The notes under the pieces: generated by a model
What the model was told of the DNA's origin: nothing
What the model saw: the letters and a program-made list of their open reading frames with translations, nothing else
The model's database searches: none
Shown: piece after piece, positions 28,801 through 40,900 of the stretch
Layout: the number at the start of each line of letters is the position of its first letter
Numbering within the stretch: the stretch's first letter is position 1
Made by a program: the position numbers and the translations under genes
NCBI GenBank assembly: GCA_019096065.1
Contig: JAGUCH010000007.1
Coordinates: forward strand, 6,718,501 to 6,782,500
DNA: 64,000 bases
Origin: Paracyclopina nana
Lineage: Eukaryota > Arthropoda > Copepoda > Cyclopoida > Cyclopettidae
Direction of reading: 5' to 3'

Positions 28801-31595
28801 GAGAGAATTATTTTGACGAACTTCACTTCTAAAATCAAATGACGCAAGAATGATCCTTGATTGAGATCTTTCTTTCAAGCTTTCAGTTCACAAGACTGAA
28901 ATTCATCTTTTTAAAAGCGTCAAAGATTTTCATCTTCGATACTTAGTGAACATTGTGCTCTTTTCAGGTCAAGTAGCAAGAAATCCAAGATTGCAGTAAG
29001 CAGTAGCACCAAAAAGGCCCCTAAAAGTATTACAACTACCATCAGTCCTCTGAGGCCAAACAGCAGGGAAAACATGTCTCCCAAGCCAGGGCCTTCGAGG
29101 ATAATCACACCTTTAATAGCCACCACCCATGAAGACATTGCCTCCACAGTGGTCAAAGATGAGGCTTTAAGTGATGAGGAAAACAACCTTCCTGAGCACC
29201 TTGTCATTCCTTCTGATCCAAACTCAATTCAAGGTACATCAAAAATACAAATAAAATAAATGAATAAATACAAATAAAATAAATAAATATTCCTTTTGGC
29301 TCCAGCTTCTAGAAGAAGGCCTGAAATGAATGATCCCATAGCAGCCTCCAATCCGGACAATGATGATGATGATGACAATGCTGATGAGCACCAAAATCCT
29401 GGAGGTAATTTTTGGGCCTTACCTTATTGAATTATTGGCTTATTTTCCAGTGTGCATGCAAAGTGGCTTCCTTATGTGACTTATCTGCCTGAATGGCTGT
29501 GGCAAAGTGAGCAGCTCTTCTCCTTCCACAAATTAGATGTAGCAAAAGAGAGCTCGCGAATGTTGGCCTTTTTATTAGTGGCCTCCTCATTTGGGAATCT
29601 TTGGAATTTTGGGAATTCTTCATTGATTCATCTTCACATACAAAGTATTTGAGTGCTGTCTCTTCTTTTCTGGATGTATGATTTTGAAGACAAAAGCAGA
29701 TTGCATTAATTAATGCTTTTTAGACACTTATTAGAATAAGTGGATGCTTTCATGGTAAATATTGAAGATATATGATTTTTGACAAGGAAAATAACGAAAA
29801 TAGCTCAATCCAAAGCATATCAGCTTATTGTAGCTAAATTGGGCTCGAAAAAGGAAAATCCTTGATTGGAAATGATCCAGCTTCTCTTGTTTCATTATTT
29901 TCGTAAAACCCAATACAATGGAAAGTTGCCTGACTTTCTTTTCAAAGATGATTTTTTAAAGATTCTGTGGTAATCGATCAAATCAATTTTTAAGCTTAAA
30001 AATAGGAAATACCTTTATGCTATTAATTGAGCCAAAGTTGTACTGGGAGAAAAACGCACTTTCTATTTATAGCTGTTTAATCACTACCAATTTCACTTGT
30101 AATGCCCCGTTCATGTGGCAAATATGCTCTAATTTATTTTTTATTAAATTACTTTGCTTTTGAGCTGCAATTCTCAAAAAAATCAAATCAAATAAAAAAA
30201 TGAAGTAAATTTAAAATGAAAAGTTTTTTTCAGATATTTTTTAATAAATGCTGAAATCAATAGCACTTTTCAGTATCCATAGTTTTTATTTAACATTAAT
30301 TCATCATTGAAATGTTGTTTTATAAACTTGCTATAAAAGTTGACTTGTGACTTTCCCTGAATATTTTTGTGCCAATAATGCAATTTTTCTCTCATAAATT
30401 AATTGCTGAGCAACATTCAAACAAGTTTTGGCACATACATGAACGGGGCGTTAAAAGGTTGGATCCCAATTAAAAATAGAGCCACTTTTAATTAGGGTAT
30501 CAAGTTTTTTGGGTGTCAAGATCAGAAATTCTGCTACCTAGGCTTTATGGTATGGATTTTTAAAGTTGGTGCTACTTTCAGGAAAGTCTTCTCTATGCTG
30601 TCCTTTATGCCAAGCACTTTTGTCCAATCGCAATGCATTACATTACCACATGAGCTACGTCCATGCGATGGCCTCAAATCGAAGCCTCCAACCCTAACAA
30701 AGTAACCAGGTAAAGGTGTCCACGCTCCCTTTTCCATTTTCTACCTTGCCATTGCTGCTGTGGATTTTTCCTTTGTTGCATGCTTTGATTTATTGTAAAT
30801 AATATTAAGTTTAGATTAAATGTGGATGCTTTTACTTGGTTTTCCCTCCTTTTACATTATGCCTTTATGTGGCGTTCATCTATGGAGCTATCGTCAAAAC
30901 TCGACATTTTAACCCTGTAGCTTATATTTCAGTTTGGAAGACTGAAAGCTAAACTTGACGATGAAGATCATACCTGATCCCAACCAGAAATTTTGAAAAG
31001 TTTTCTGAAAATTATTGTAACGTGTAAGCACTCATACGTTTTACCCATTTTGAGTTGATGTTGTTACGTTACATTAACTGTCTTACCGCCAAAGTCAAAA
31101 AATCGAAGGTGAAACTGAAAATTGGTGTTTTCGATGATTCTTATGCGGCAAGGCAGTTAATGTTACATAGCGACATCAACTCAATGTACAAGTTTCTCTG
31201 AGGGTTATCTTAGTAAGTGGAAACCGATTTAAAAACAGCGTTAACTTTGTTTAGCGGGTTATTTCTGGTTGGGTATGGTACAAAACGTTATTTTATTTAC
31301 TGATAGATGAACGTCACATTAATTTTTTGACCACTCTAATTGATGTTATTTTATTACAGGCAAAGATGGGAAGAATTTAGTTGTTTTGTTTTCCGAGAGC
31401 GCCCGTTGCCATTTTTGCAATGTTTTGTGTCCGGATCGAGCCACGCTCAAGGCTCACTTGGAAGACACCCACCAGCCTCCAAGGCATGCTTTATGCGAAA
31501 ACTGCGAGAATTTCTTCCATGTTTGTGCCATAACCAGGCACAAAACAAAGTGCATGGAAAGGTACCAACAGCAGCAGCAAACAAATGAACGCTAA
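25818..31595 (+). CDS. BTB/POZ zinc-finger transcription factor (tramtrack type), complete
   Basis: Five exons: 25818-26162, 26702-26820, 28968-29233, 29306-29404 and 31360-31595, with frames joining to 354 residues. The start is MSTTGKVGMKRRNSEEF. The BTB domain (about residues 27-145) contains LQLQWSNYSSAFGSSLANL, FCDLTLTSASGTQFSAHKVV and, from exon 2, VHVERGRLQSFLKSADLLK. A serine/lysine/proline-rich middle and an acidic patch of five aspartates follow. The last exon has a C2H2 finger (CHFC then HLEDTH) and a second zinc-binding motif ending in cysteine (CENC then RHKTKC), then a polyglutamine tail. It is likely a nuclear transcription factor paralogous to its divergent neighbour. Intron 1 hosts a nested gene on the other strand; intron 2 hosts a Mutator-like element; a long inverted repeat brackets the last exon. 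Confidence 0.93.
26264..26693 (-). CDS. Small secreted cysteine-free protein, nested in a BTB gene intron
   Basis: Two exons, 26693-26558 and 26496-26264, joined in phase 1 across a 61-nt intron (GTATGA...ATCTAG), give 122 residues. Residues 1-19 form a clear signal peptide (MKVELILAILAFSLISEGYS). The mature chain has no cysteine and no membrane segment, is charged, and holds a dibasic/basic cluster (VKKTPMKKKTK) and an acidic C-terminal half ending MWDKFFRTF. The segment DPIMFGRW could be an amidation-type cleavage site (Gly-Arg), which with the lack of cysteines would fit a neuropeptide or other secreted precursor; this is speculation. The start codon sits nine bases from the splice acceptor of the host gene's exon 2. 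I recognise no family. Confidence 0.65.
26870..27473. repeat. Tandem copies of the TTTCAGT/ACTGAAA hairpin repeat, left block
   Basis: Three to four imperfect units of about 150 bp, each with a CATTAAAGAGTTTC block, an AATTTTTTG(A/G)CAAACTTTACTG block and a CTTTCAGTTCTGGAGACTGA palindrome. The same array resumes at 28560-28915 after the Mutator-like element, which interrupts it. Confidence 0.8.
27474..27482. repeat. Target-site duplication, left copy
   Basis: ATATAAATG immediately outside the left terminal inverted repeat; the identical 9-mer is at 28433-28441. Confidence 0.75.
27483..28432. mobile_element. Non-autonomous Mutator-like (MULE) element
   Basis: A 950-bp element with terminal inverted repeats of roughly 115 bp. 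The left begins GGTATACTGCCTAAAGGCAC and the right, read inward, begins GGCTCTACTGGGTAAAGGCA. A 9-bp direct repeat (ATATAAATG) flanks it, the length typical of Mutator-like transposons. The arms are themselves built from many AAAGGCA modules. The interior has smaller inverted motifs (TATAGATGA/TCATCTATA). No transposase frame exists. It lies within intron 2 of the plus-strand BTB gene and splits an older tandem repeat. Confidence 0.85.
28433..28441. repeat. Target-site duplication, right copy
   Basis: ATATAAATG directly after the right terminal inverted repeat, identical to 27474-27482. Confidence 0.75.
28560..28915. repeat. Tandem copies of the TTTCAGT/ACTGAAA hairpin repeat, right block
   Basis: Two units continuing the array of 26870-27473, with the same GACTGAAATTCA(A/T)CTT and CATTAAAGA(G/C)TTTC blocks. 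It ends just before exon 3 of the plus-strand BTB gene. Confidence 0.8.
30979..31273. mobile_element. Palindromic MITE (family M), copy B, complete
   Basis: A 295-bp element with 13-bp terminal inverted repeats CCCAACCAGAAAT and ATTTCTGGTTGGG and two inverted internal halves (ACATTAACTG... and ...CAGTTAATGT). It lies about 90 bp upstream of the last exon of the plus-strand BTB gene. With copy C it forms the arms of a larger inverted repeat. Confidence 0.85.
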
Positions 31596-31626
31596 GAATA
31601 GTATATTATGTGCCATTGTTGTTGAA

Positions 31627-31632
31627 AATAAA
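31627..31632 (+). terminator. Polyadenylation signal of the plus-strand BTB gene
   Basis: AATAAA 32 nt after the TAA stop at 31593-31595; it implies a very short 3' UTR. Confidence 0.6.
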
Positions 31633-31904
31633 TTGCTAAGGCTGAATCGAAACTTGAACACTCTCTACATTATTAAGGGTAACTAGCTCAAAGAAAGCAG
31701 TTGAGACGCAAATTGGCAATTGAAACCTTTGTCAAGGTCGAAGATGGTGGTAAAATCAGCAAGGAAAACAAAACAGAAACTTGACACTTGTAAAACATAC
31801 CAAATAAAAAGTCACTGCATTTTTAAATTTGGTGGAAAGGAAGTGCAAAACGTGCTGGCTCATTAAACGAAACATTCCACCTTGAAACAGCTGATCACCA
31901 CTGC

Positions 31905-32207
31905 CAAATTTCGTTTAAACAAAGTTAACGCTGTTTTTAAATCGGTTTCCACTTACTAAAATAACCCTCAGTGAAACTTGTACGTTTTATCAACATTGAG
32001 TTGATGTCGCTATGTAACATTAACTGCCTTTTCCGCATAAGTAAAATAAAAAACTCCAATTTTCAGTTTCACCTTCAATTTTTTGACACAGGTGGCGCGG
32101 CAGTGAATGTTACCTAACAACATTAACGCAAAATGGGTAAAACGTAGGAGTGTTCAAACGTTACAATAACTTTCGGAAAACTTGGAAAAAAATCTGGTTG
32201 GGATCAT
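31905..32207. mobile_element. Palindromic MITE (family M), copy C
   Basis: Inverted relative to copy B. The similarity extends past the element into flanking DNA on both sides (GATGAAGATCAT on the outside, AAATCGGTTTCCACTTACTA on the inside), so the two loci derive from one longer sequence. It contains AGGTGGCGC at 32090-32098. Confidence 0.8.
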
Positions 32208-34880
32208 AAATGATCTTCATCGTCAAGTTTTGCTTTCAGTCTTCGTAACTGAAACATAAGCAACCAGACTGGGTCACTGAGCGTCAAAATGAAACAAATC
32301 CCAAAAAAATTAGCTTGGAATAAATTTGATAATGAAATTATGGGGGTGACCTGCAACGTTCAGTTGTTGACTCATTAATTCCAAGCTCGACTTTTTTCCG
32401 TGGAGAAGGAGGAGGAGGACCTTTAAACCCAGAAACTTCCATCCAGGAATTGGGTATTTTTTTAGGTCAAATACGCATATATTACCACCAAGTTTGGCTA
32501 CATTATGCACTTAATGCACTTGAGCCAACACGATCAAAAATCTGGTGCAATCAGATATGAAATTTCGTGCTTGTGTTTACGCAAGGAAAGTTAAGCCAAA
32601 TTGCGTAATTCGTGCACTGGGAAAACAGAAGAAGAGTACAGCCAAGAAAAAAAAAGTCATTCGTAGAACCGCGCGGCCGAAATTCACCCGCGTTCCTTTT
32701 TCAGCAACAACAAAGTAAAATGCACTCGGGAGCAATTCATTTTATTTTTATGATGATTGAAACTATTTTTTTCATTAACAGGCTTTTCTACAAAGTCAGC
32801 ACTTCCGATTGCTCTCGTTTCATTCAGAACTGAAAATCTCATGACTTTGTCAAGTGGAGCAGTACATTTTTTAAAGCTCAAAGTCGAATAAGGTACTTTG
32901 ATGATCAATTGAATGGAAGCTCTGAAAGCTATTTGATGAGATTATATTCTAGATTAGACTGAAGTATTATTAGCTTCTGCTGAAGACTTAACTTAAGGCG
33001 AGACTTAAACTTTTAAAGTTAAGCCAAGACTTAGATTACGCTGAGACTAAACTTAAGCCAATACTTAAAAAGCTGATCCCCGATGTTAAGCTGATACTTA
33101 AACTTAGTCTAAAAACTTAAACTTTAGCTGAGACTTCAACTTTAGTTGAGACTTAAATTATAGCTGATCCTTATAATTTAGCTGAGACTTAAACTTGTGC
33201 TGATAATTAAACTAAAACAGAAACTATTGGTAAAATTGAACATTAGCTGAGACTTAAACTTAACTTACTTGAGCTTACACTTCACTGAGACTTAAACTCA
33301 TTTAAAATTAAATTTAAAATTGAATTTAAAATGAAATATAGGTGCGATAAAAATTACTTTAGATGAAACTTACGCTTTAGCCAAGGCTTAGAATTAGCCT
33401 TGGCTTAGACTTAATTTTAGCTGAGACTTAGACTAAAACTAATCCTTAAACTTTAGATGAGACTTAAAATGTTGCTGAGACTTAAACTTCAGCTGATACT
33501 TAAACTTTTGCTGAGACTTAAACAATTAAACTTTAGCTGAGGCTTTGGCTTCAACTTGGCCAAGACTTTAGCTTTGTATGAAAGAACTTGTGTAACTGAA
33601 TGAGAAGAAAAGACTTCTACTGAGCCTCACAGAAACTCCTTTAGGTTAAACCTCATGTTAATAAGTTTTATTTAGGGTAGAAACAAACTAGAGTCTGGAT
33701 AAACTGGCATATTTTGCCAACTCATCACCAATCTGGGTACATCCAATTCAAAGGATCTTCACCATAAAAACACTGATTATGTGAGAATATTTTTTAGTGA
33801 CTTCAACAGAGACTTCAACAACTGGAGCATGCAACTCTTTGGTGAAAAATTCCAAGGCCTAGTTTGGCTCAAGCAGGCTGAACCCAAAAGTGCCCAGTTT
33901 TACATAACCACCTTCAGTAGGTCAAGATGTGCATTGAATTTAGCCTGCCATTCTTTCCCACTTTTTTTTTTTTGGGAGCTTGAAATATTTGTCTAAAACG
34001 CTTGCTCTGCAACATCCATAGAAAGGAGATTCTTCCAATTTCCATTGGATGTGTGTGAGTGGGTGAACGTTGGATGACTTTGCATTATTTAGGCGAATTT
34101 TTCAGCAACAATTAAGCACATATAAAAGTAGATCAGGTCAGACGTCTTGCAACACTAAAAATTCAGACAATTTTCCGCGCAAAAAGAGGTGGAAAAATCA
34201 TGAATGCAACTTGTGCACAGTGGGATAATGATATTGACAAAATGTTTTTAAATTAGTTTTTTTTGGAAATGGAGCACAAATTTTTTGGTAAGGTTGAAAG
34301 TGTTTTAGGATTATCGAGTTTATGGCCTCATGTTCACCTTTGATGATTTTGATTGGGGTCAAATTTTGCCAATCAATCAATTTCAAGTGTTGGCAAATTT
34401 TTATGGGAGAAACTGGAAAAGCTGACGAGGATTTTTTGCAAATTCAACTGCGTTCCTACATGATGCATTTTCCAGAAAAATCCAATCTTTATCCCTGTTT
34501 TTTTAACCTTTGTTTACATCCCTCAGCCTCGCACGAGTTGCGCAACATTAGTAAACAAACTCACGCAACCCAGGACAACAAAACCAAAACAAGTGACAAA
34601 ACAGCTGTTTTTAAAGCAAATTCTAGCATTTTTCAGTGCCATGTTTGAAATTGGGAATTTGTACATGTTTTTTGAATCCGCGAGAAATTTTGCGCCTTTC
34701 TTGGAGGTGAGTGTGTGCCTTTTATTTGACCGGTTTTTAGCCCTGCTGCTGACCGCTTCACCTGAGGTGGAAACCCCTCCCCATTGGCTGTGACGAGTGC
34801 GATATTGACTTGCTGGCCACTCCTCTTTCACGGGGAAGAAAAAGAGTTTGCGATGAAATCCGAATCGACTCGAGCTCACC
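32208..34880. other. Intergenic DNA between the BTB gene and myoglianin
   Basis: No supported exon on either strand. It contains a long degenerate minisatellite at 32985-33570. The part from about 34500 is likely the upstream regulatory region of the myoglianin gene. Confidence 0.5.
32985..33570. repeat. Degenerate about 18-20 bp minisatellite
   Basis: Roughly thirty loose copies of GCTGAGACTTAAACTTTA, with varied spacing and several inserted unique bits. Noncoding. Confidence 0.85.
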
Positions 34881-34890
34881 AGAGCTAGGG

Positions 34891-34930
34891 CTATAAATAG
34901 GTGTGTACACCTCCAGATTTGACCACAGTG
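34891..34930 (+). promoter_or_regulatory. Core promoter of the myoglianin gene
   Basis: CTATAAATAG at 34891-34900 is the only TATA box of consensus quality nearby. An initiator-like CACAGTG follows at about 34924-34930. The upstream ATG at 34903 falls inside this promoter and so is not the start. The predicted 5' UTR is only about 13-22 nt. Confidence 0.6.
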
Positions 34931-34938
34931 CTCACCCG

Positions 34939-37900
34939 ATGTCCAACATGAACAGAATCCTGCCCTTCTGGATCTTCGCACTTCTCTCCCTGGCCAGGGC
35001 ATGCCAAGCAGCCTCTGACCTCGACAATGGCCACCACCACTTCAACAACAAATATGGCCGCCAATTGATGCCAGAGAACGAGCACTCCAGACTGCTCAAC
35101 TATGAGCAGCTGCAGCAACGACATCAACTGCTTAACCAGAATGGCAACCGACAACGAATTGGCGAGCAAATGCAACCGAGCGTAAGTTTTGCATACACTT
35201 AACCATCCAATGTTCACCCAGGGTTCATTTGCCACATTTGGTGGCTTGTGCTCCAAGCTTTGGCTTTTGACAGTCTTCGCTTGACGATAAATTTAGAAAG
35301 CAAAATACAAGTTAATTTACACTCTATACAATGTTAAATCATGTTTAGGATGTTTAATGTTTTTTTAAGGATTTGATTCATTTTTTAATGAGTTCATTAG
35401 CATTGAGCGATGTTGAACGTTTAAACTAATATAGGCTTGATGCACAAGTCACTCCGAGTGGTTTTAAAACCCCGGCGTCACATGACTTTCATAAGTGTAA
35501 CTTTTGCTTGATCTTGGTCGATAGGAGCCGACAGTTCGACGGACGTTTGTCCCTCCTGGTCGAGACAAGACCAACTGCACCTCTTGCCTGGATCGAGAGC
35601 TCTACTTGAACTTCACCAAGGAGGAGATCCGGAAGGAGATCCTGCGCAAGCTGGACCTGAAGGAGCCCCCGAACGTCTCCGTCGATGCTGTCCCCAAACA
35701 CTTGATCAAGCAGCTTCTGGATCGGTACAGGCATGACCTCGAGGACTCGGTGAACATCATGAATGACGATCCCAACTTCAATGGCCACTTGGCTTCCTAC
35801 GAGGACGACGATTATCACTTCCAGACCAGGCAAATCAACATGCTGGCCATCAATCGTGAGTTCTTCTTACCTTATTTTTGCAAGGTGTAGTAGGAGCAAG
35901 CTGGTGCAAAATCTAGTTTCCCCAAGTTGCACAGTGACAGTTTCTCTACCAACTTTCACCAAACTTGTCTTTGGAGATTTGCAACGTGGTAGTAGTAGTT
36001 TCTCTTTTTTTCACTGCTTCACATTTTTTTGCATACACTTGAACTCAACCCTGACCTAGCTCTGGCTGACCTAACTTTCAAAGCTGAGAATTGTGGCTAG
36101 ATTCAAAATGGCTCCTTTGTGGGTGATTGTTTTTGAAGGCCTCTAGGTGGGGGCCTTTCAGCCTTGTTTCCCCATTGTGGCAACTCCTTTTGATCACAAT
36201 CAAGCGAAAGTTGTTGGCCAGCTTCTTTGCCAATTATTGTGATACATAAAATCAAGTTTGGATTCTTCTATTAGCGATTTTTGTGCTCATGAGCAGCAGA
36301 GTTGAGCAAGGTGAACACTGTTCTGCTAATTAGAGATGACCATGACCCACATCAACTTTGGCACACTTTAAAATGCGATGCTCTTCTACATGATGATCGC
36401 AACACTTTGACTTGATTGACGACATTTGAGGTTTCGACAAGTGAATACATTTTTTTGGCGCAGTTACTTTTTCAAAACAAATAGCCAAGTGGTGAGACTC
36501 AATTGTGATCTTCCTGCGCTGACTTCAGTTCCCGAAACTGAATGAAAGCCCCAAAGGGAAAAGTTATACGTACATCAAGATTATTTTTTTTTTTGGTAAA
36601 TCAACGCTGCATTATTTATTGATGCTAGTTTCTAGTTCATTCAACATTCTACCGTCTTTCAACTTTCTCAGATGATTTCCTCTCATTGTTTACTGCTGGC
36701 GTGGCCAAAAATGTTGCTCTTTGATCTCCTTGGGGTCTTTTGAAAGTTGAAATTTGAAAGGAAAAGTTGGATTATTCAAGAAAATACCACAAGAGTTCGT
36801 TGCCCCAAATTAATCAGTTTGCAGCATAGGAAGCATGGCCATTGAAAATTGAGGGAAAAAATGTGTGTGTGTTGCTATGCACACTAACCCCATTTTTTCC
36901 CTACCAATTTCATGTATGCAGGTCGAATGCAGTTTGGGTCAAATTTAGTGCATTGGAGTGCATTTCATGGGGTTAACTTCTTCAGCTGCAGCTGAGCTAT
37001 ACATATGTGTGTATAGGAAAAGAGGAGAAAAAAATTCAGACACCCTTCCAGACTGCTCTCAGACCAGACTTTGTCTGCCAATGGACACAACATTTTCCAT
37101 TCAAACTCGAAAAAACAGGCTTGCCCTTCAAAATGTCGCCCTATTTCTTGGACTGCCTCAAATAACCGCCAGCCGCCTCTTTTACCATTTTTAAATTACG
37201 TAACTCACTATTATATGTTATAAAAATCTGGGCGTGAAAAAAGAGTTCTCCTTCAAGGTTGCATTTCAGTTTGGGGAGCTGACGACAACCTCGAAAGATC
37301 ACAATTGCGTTTCGCGACTTGGGCATTTGTTTTGAAAAAGGAGCTTTGCCAAAAAAATGACGTTACTCGACAAAACCTCAAATGTCGATAATGACTGTAA
37401 AGGCTTTGATTTTTTCTCTCATCGAGCATCGTCCTCTCGAAAAAATTGTTAAAATAAATCTTGCTCCTCAGGATGACGTCTATAAATGCATTTTTTGTGT
37501 CTAGACCCCCGGCCAGCCCGAGACAAATGGGAATTCAAAAAACTGCGGTTACACATAAAAAATAATGCCAGCTCAAAAAAGTCTTTTTCTCGTAATTTAT
37601 GGCCCAGATGTTAGTAGCTGTCAAGAACTATATAGAGGTCAACATTTTTTATGAGATTATCTCTTCCAATGCAGTTTCCAAAATTGCCCGGACAAACCAA
37701 TTTAAAAACCCAAGGTTTTACTCTCCTCTTTTTTGCAAATCTGTCCCTTCTTGTAAACTATAAAGAAAAAAGCAATTCAAAGCATCTGCGTGCTCCTACA
37801 TAATTCATTCACCTTTTTGCCATGGAAAAATGACCAATTATGCACTATCATATCACACACAAAAATAATTCACCCCCTCCTATAGAAATAATAATAAGAA

Positions 37901-40900
37901 TGGTAAACTTCCCAAGGGTTGAAATTATTTCAATGGCACGAACGGAGCAAGCCAGGTCTAACACTCACTTTTTCCCTTGTTATTTTTCATGTAAACTTTC
38001 TTTAAGGAATTTTTGCCCAAAAATATCAACTGTACTTTAGTCAAATTCAAGCTAGATTTTATAGGCAAATATTTTAATGGCAATTAAAAAATCCTGCTGA
38101 ATTTTCACTGGATTTCAGGGAAAAAGACTTGATTTCCGACTTGTTTGGCCGCAGCTGTTGAAGGCCATCCAGGGTCAATCACACCCGATTGTTTACAAAT
38201 CAAGCGGTGAATATGTCTGGTGGGGGGTCAAGCTTTAAAGTGCGTGACAAATTGAAGTCAACAAACTTTCCCTTCTAAAAATAGATTGACCACAGTAAAA
38301 AATTCCAAACTTGCACCAAAAATGAAAGTTTCCACCTTCTTCTTGGGTTGTTGGCAACAGCAGCACCACAAACAAGATTTTTTCCCCTTTTTTCGCTGCT
38401 TTTGACTGACAGTTGTGGGTTATATGGTTAAAAATCGCGTGAGTTCGCCCATAATTTCTTGACCCATTTCTTCTGCACACATCATTTTGCATAGCCATGA
38501 TATTTTTCATGATTAGCACCGCTTTTGCGAGGCATAATGAGGCAATTTGGCGCGGTTGCTCAAATTCCGCCAAATCGCCGCGCGTCACCACGCCAATGTA
38601 AACAAAGCACCACGTGGCTTTTTTCTTGGCTGCGGATGAGCAGAAATGAGGTATAAATCCACAGCAAATCGGGGCCATATATTTTTTCCCTTAAAAAGCA
38701 TCATCACCCGCAGGGTTCCGGGGCCGGGAGACCCCATCGTGGTCCCATTACTCAGAGTTGCACACTTTGTGACAGCTCAGATTATTTTCTGTACACACGC
38801 TGGCCGCGCGCGCAGGTCACAACACATATAGCCAAACAGCCAAATTCCAATATTAAAACTATTATACCCACCTTGAGCTCTGTTTACCTTTTAACTTACT
38901 CTTTTTGCATAGTTATACGCTTTACATTGCCGAAAGCCAAAATTGACAACTTATGTAGAAAATAGGAATTTTGGAGCCCCTTTTTCTCACTGAAAAGCAA
39001 AAAAGGAAACATATTTGTGAATAATGGGTGAAATATTTTTTTAAGTATTATTTTTGTGTAGCTTACATTAAAAAGCTAAAATTGGCAAATAATGCAGAAA
39101 ATAAGAATTTTAGAGCCCTTTTTTTCTCACTGAAAAACCAAACAGTTTGCTACATCTTAGTATAGAATGGGAGAATTTTTGAAGGTTTTCAAAGTACCAT
39201 TTTTGTGTAACTTAAATTAAAAAGCTGAAATTGACAACTTATGTAGAAAATAAGAATTTTAGAGCCCTTTTTTCTCACTGAAAAACCAAAAAGTTTTTTT
39301 TGAGGTTTGTTTTTTTAAAATACAATTTTTGTGTAACTCATTTTTTGAAGTATGCACAGTGGTTTGATTTCGGAATTTGGGGCCAGTGTGCTGCTGGATT
39401 TCCGTGTGATTTATCGCCCGATCCGCTGCTGTTAACTGTTCAGCAGCATTAAATCAGCATTTCTGTGGCATTTAATCCAATATCTGGTGGAGATAACTCA
39501 AAAAGAAGGGGTGAAGGACCGCTGACCTTGCGTTTCTTTTCCCAACTTTTCCCGACCAGAAAAAAAATATGCTGTTGTCACTATAATGGGTGGAAATAAA
39601 TCAAGGCAGAAATGATTTTTCGCTATAGACAACTTTTCTTCTGAACTTCACTTCAGGGGTGAAGGACCGCTGACCTTGCAGGGTGTTACCTACACCGAAT
39701 TTTAGTGGTGGCAATTAATAGGAAGATTTGAAAATTGAACCCTCTAATGAGATGATGATTTTGATTCCACAGGTGCCATTGCCCCTTTTTCCCACTCGAT
39801 CAATCAGAAAAAACTGCAAACAATAAAAATTCGCAACTCTTTCACTTTTACATGCTTCAGGCTCTTCTATTTCAACCGTAGTTTCAAACAACTTTTATTT
39901 TCCGCCAAAATTGCAAATCACCACACTTTTATTTACTCATTTAGTTCATTGAATTCTCTAAAGTTATATAAATTTGAATTTTGGTAAAAAAACAGACAAT
40001 TTAAAGTTCTTTAAAATTATAGAAATTTGAATTTTGGTGGACAAAACAGCAAAATTGTTGTCAATTTTTTTTTTTTTTTTTTTGAAAAATATCTGGAATT
40101 TAGCAGGAATTAAAAAATGTTGTAATTTCATGCCCCAAAATGTACAGAATTTTAAATTACATCAGATTACAGAATTACAAATAGAATTAGCCAAATTTTT
40201 TTTAGGGTTGATTTTTCACTTTTTGGCGCAGATCCTGTTTCCGCGCTTTTTGGCTGACGTTGGTCACTTTATAGAAGTTAATCAGCAGCATCAGGTTACT
40301 TTGCTTTGCTTTGCGGTTAGAAACAATAACTATTAAAGACTGCTAGAGCAGAATCTTCCAAGGAAAGGTGAAAGGGGGATGAACTTCAATGCCAATCTGC
40401 AAGGATCACATTTTTATGGCAGCTAGCTTAACTGTTATGTGCAAATGTTATGTGCCATTGAAAAAGTGGCGCCAAAATTCAAGTAAAATCCCTGACTCAT
40501 TATCCATTGGCAAGTAATGCGCAAATTCATGCTTTTTGCTGCCAAATCAACAAGGCTGCAAACTGGATGATTCCAAATTCCCAAGAGACTTCTTCTGCCT
40601 ATCAAAGAATGCACACATTTTTTAATGCGGTGTTCATCTACGCCAACACGGAAAACACACAGGCAATTTCAGTTTCAGACGGAAATTCAATTCGAAATGC
40701 AATATAAAGCCAAATCAGTGAAACTTGTACGTTTTATCAACTTTGAGTTTATGCCATGACTTAACATTAACTGCATTGCCGCCAAAGTAAAATCAAAATC
40801 ACCTATGCTCAGTTTCACCTTCGATTTTTTTACATAGGTGGCGCGCCAGTCAATGTTACAAAACAACATAAACTCAACTTGGGTAAAACGAAGGAGAGCT

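Noticed and set aside
29452-29652. Plus-strand frame after a good acceptor (TTATTTTCCAG) that might be an alternative exon of the BTB gene
   Set aside because: In the frame required by the phase 1 donor at 29404 it stops after nine codons, and no finger motif appears in any frame.
34903-34938. Upstream ATG in frame with myoglianin
   Set aside because: Falls between TATA box and the expected start site, so it should not be transcribed; the signal peptide is intact from the later ATGs.
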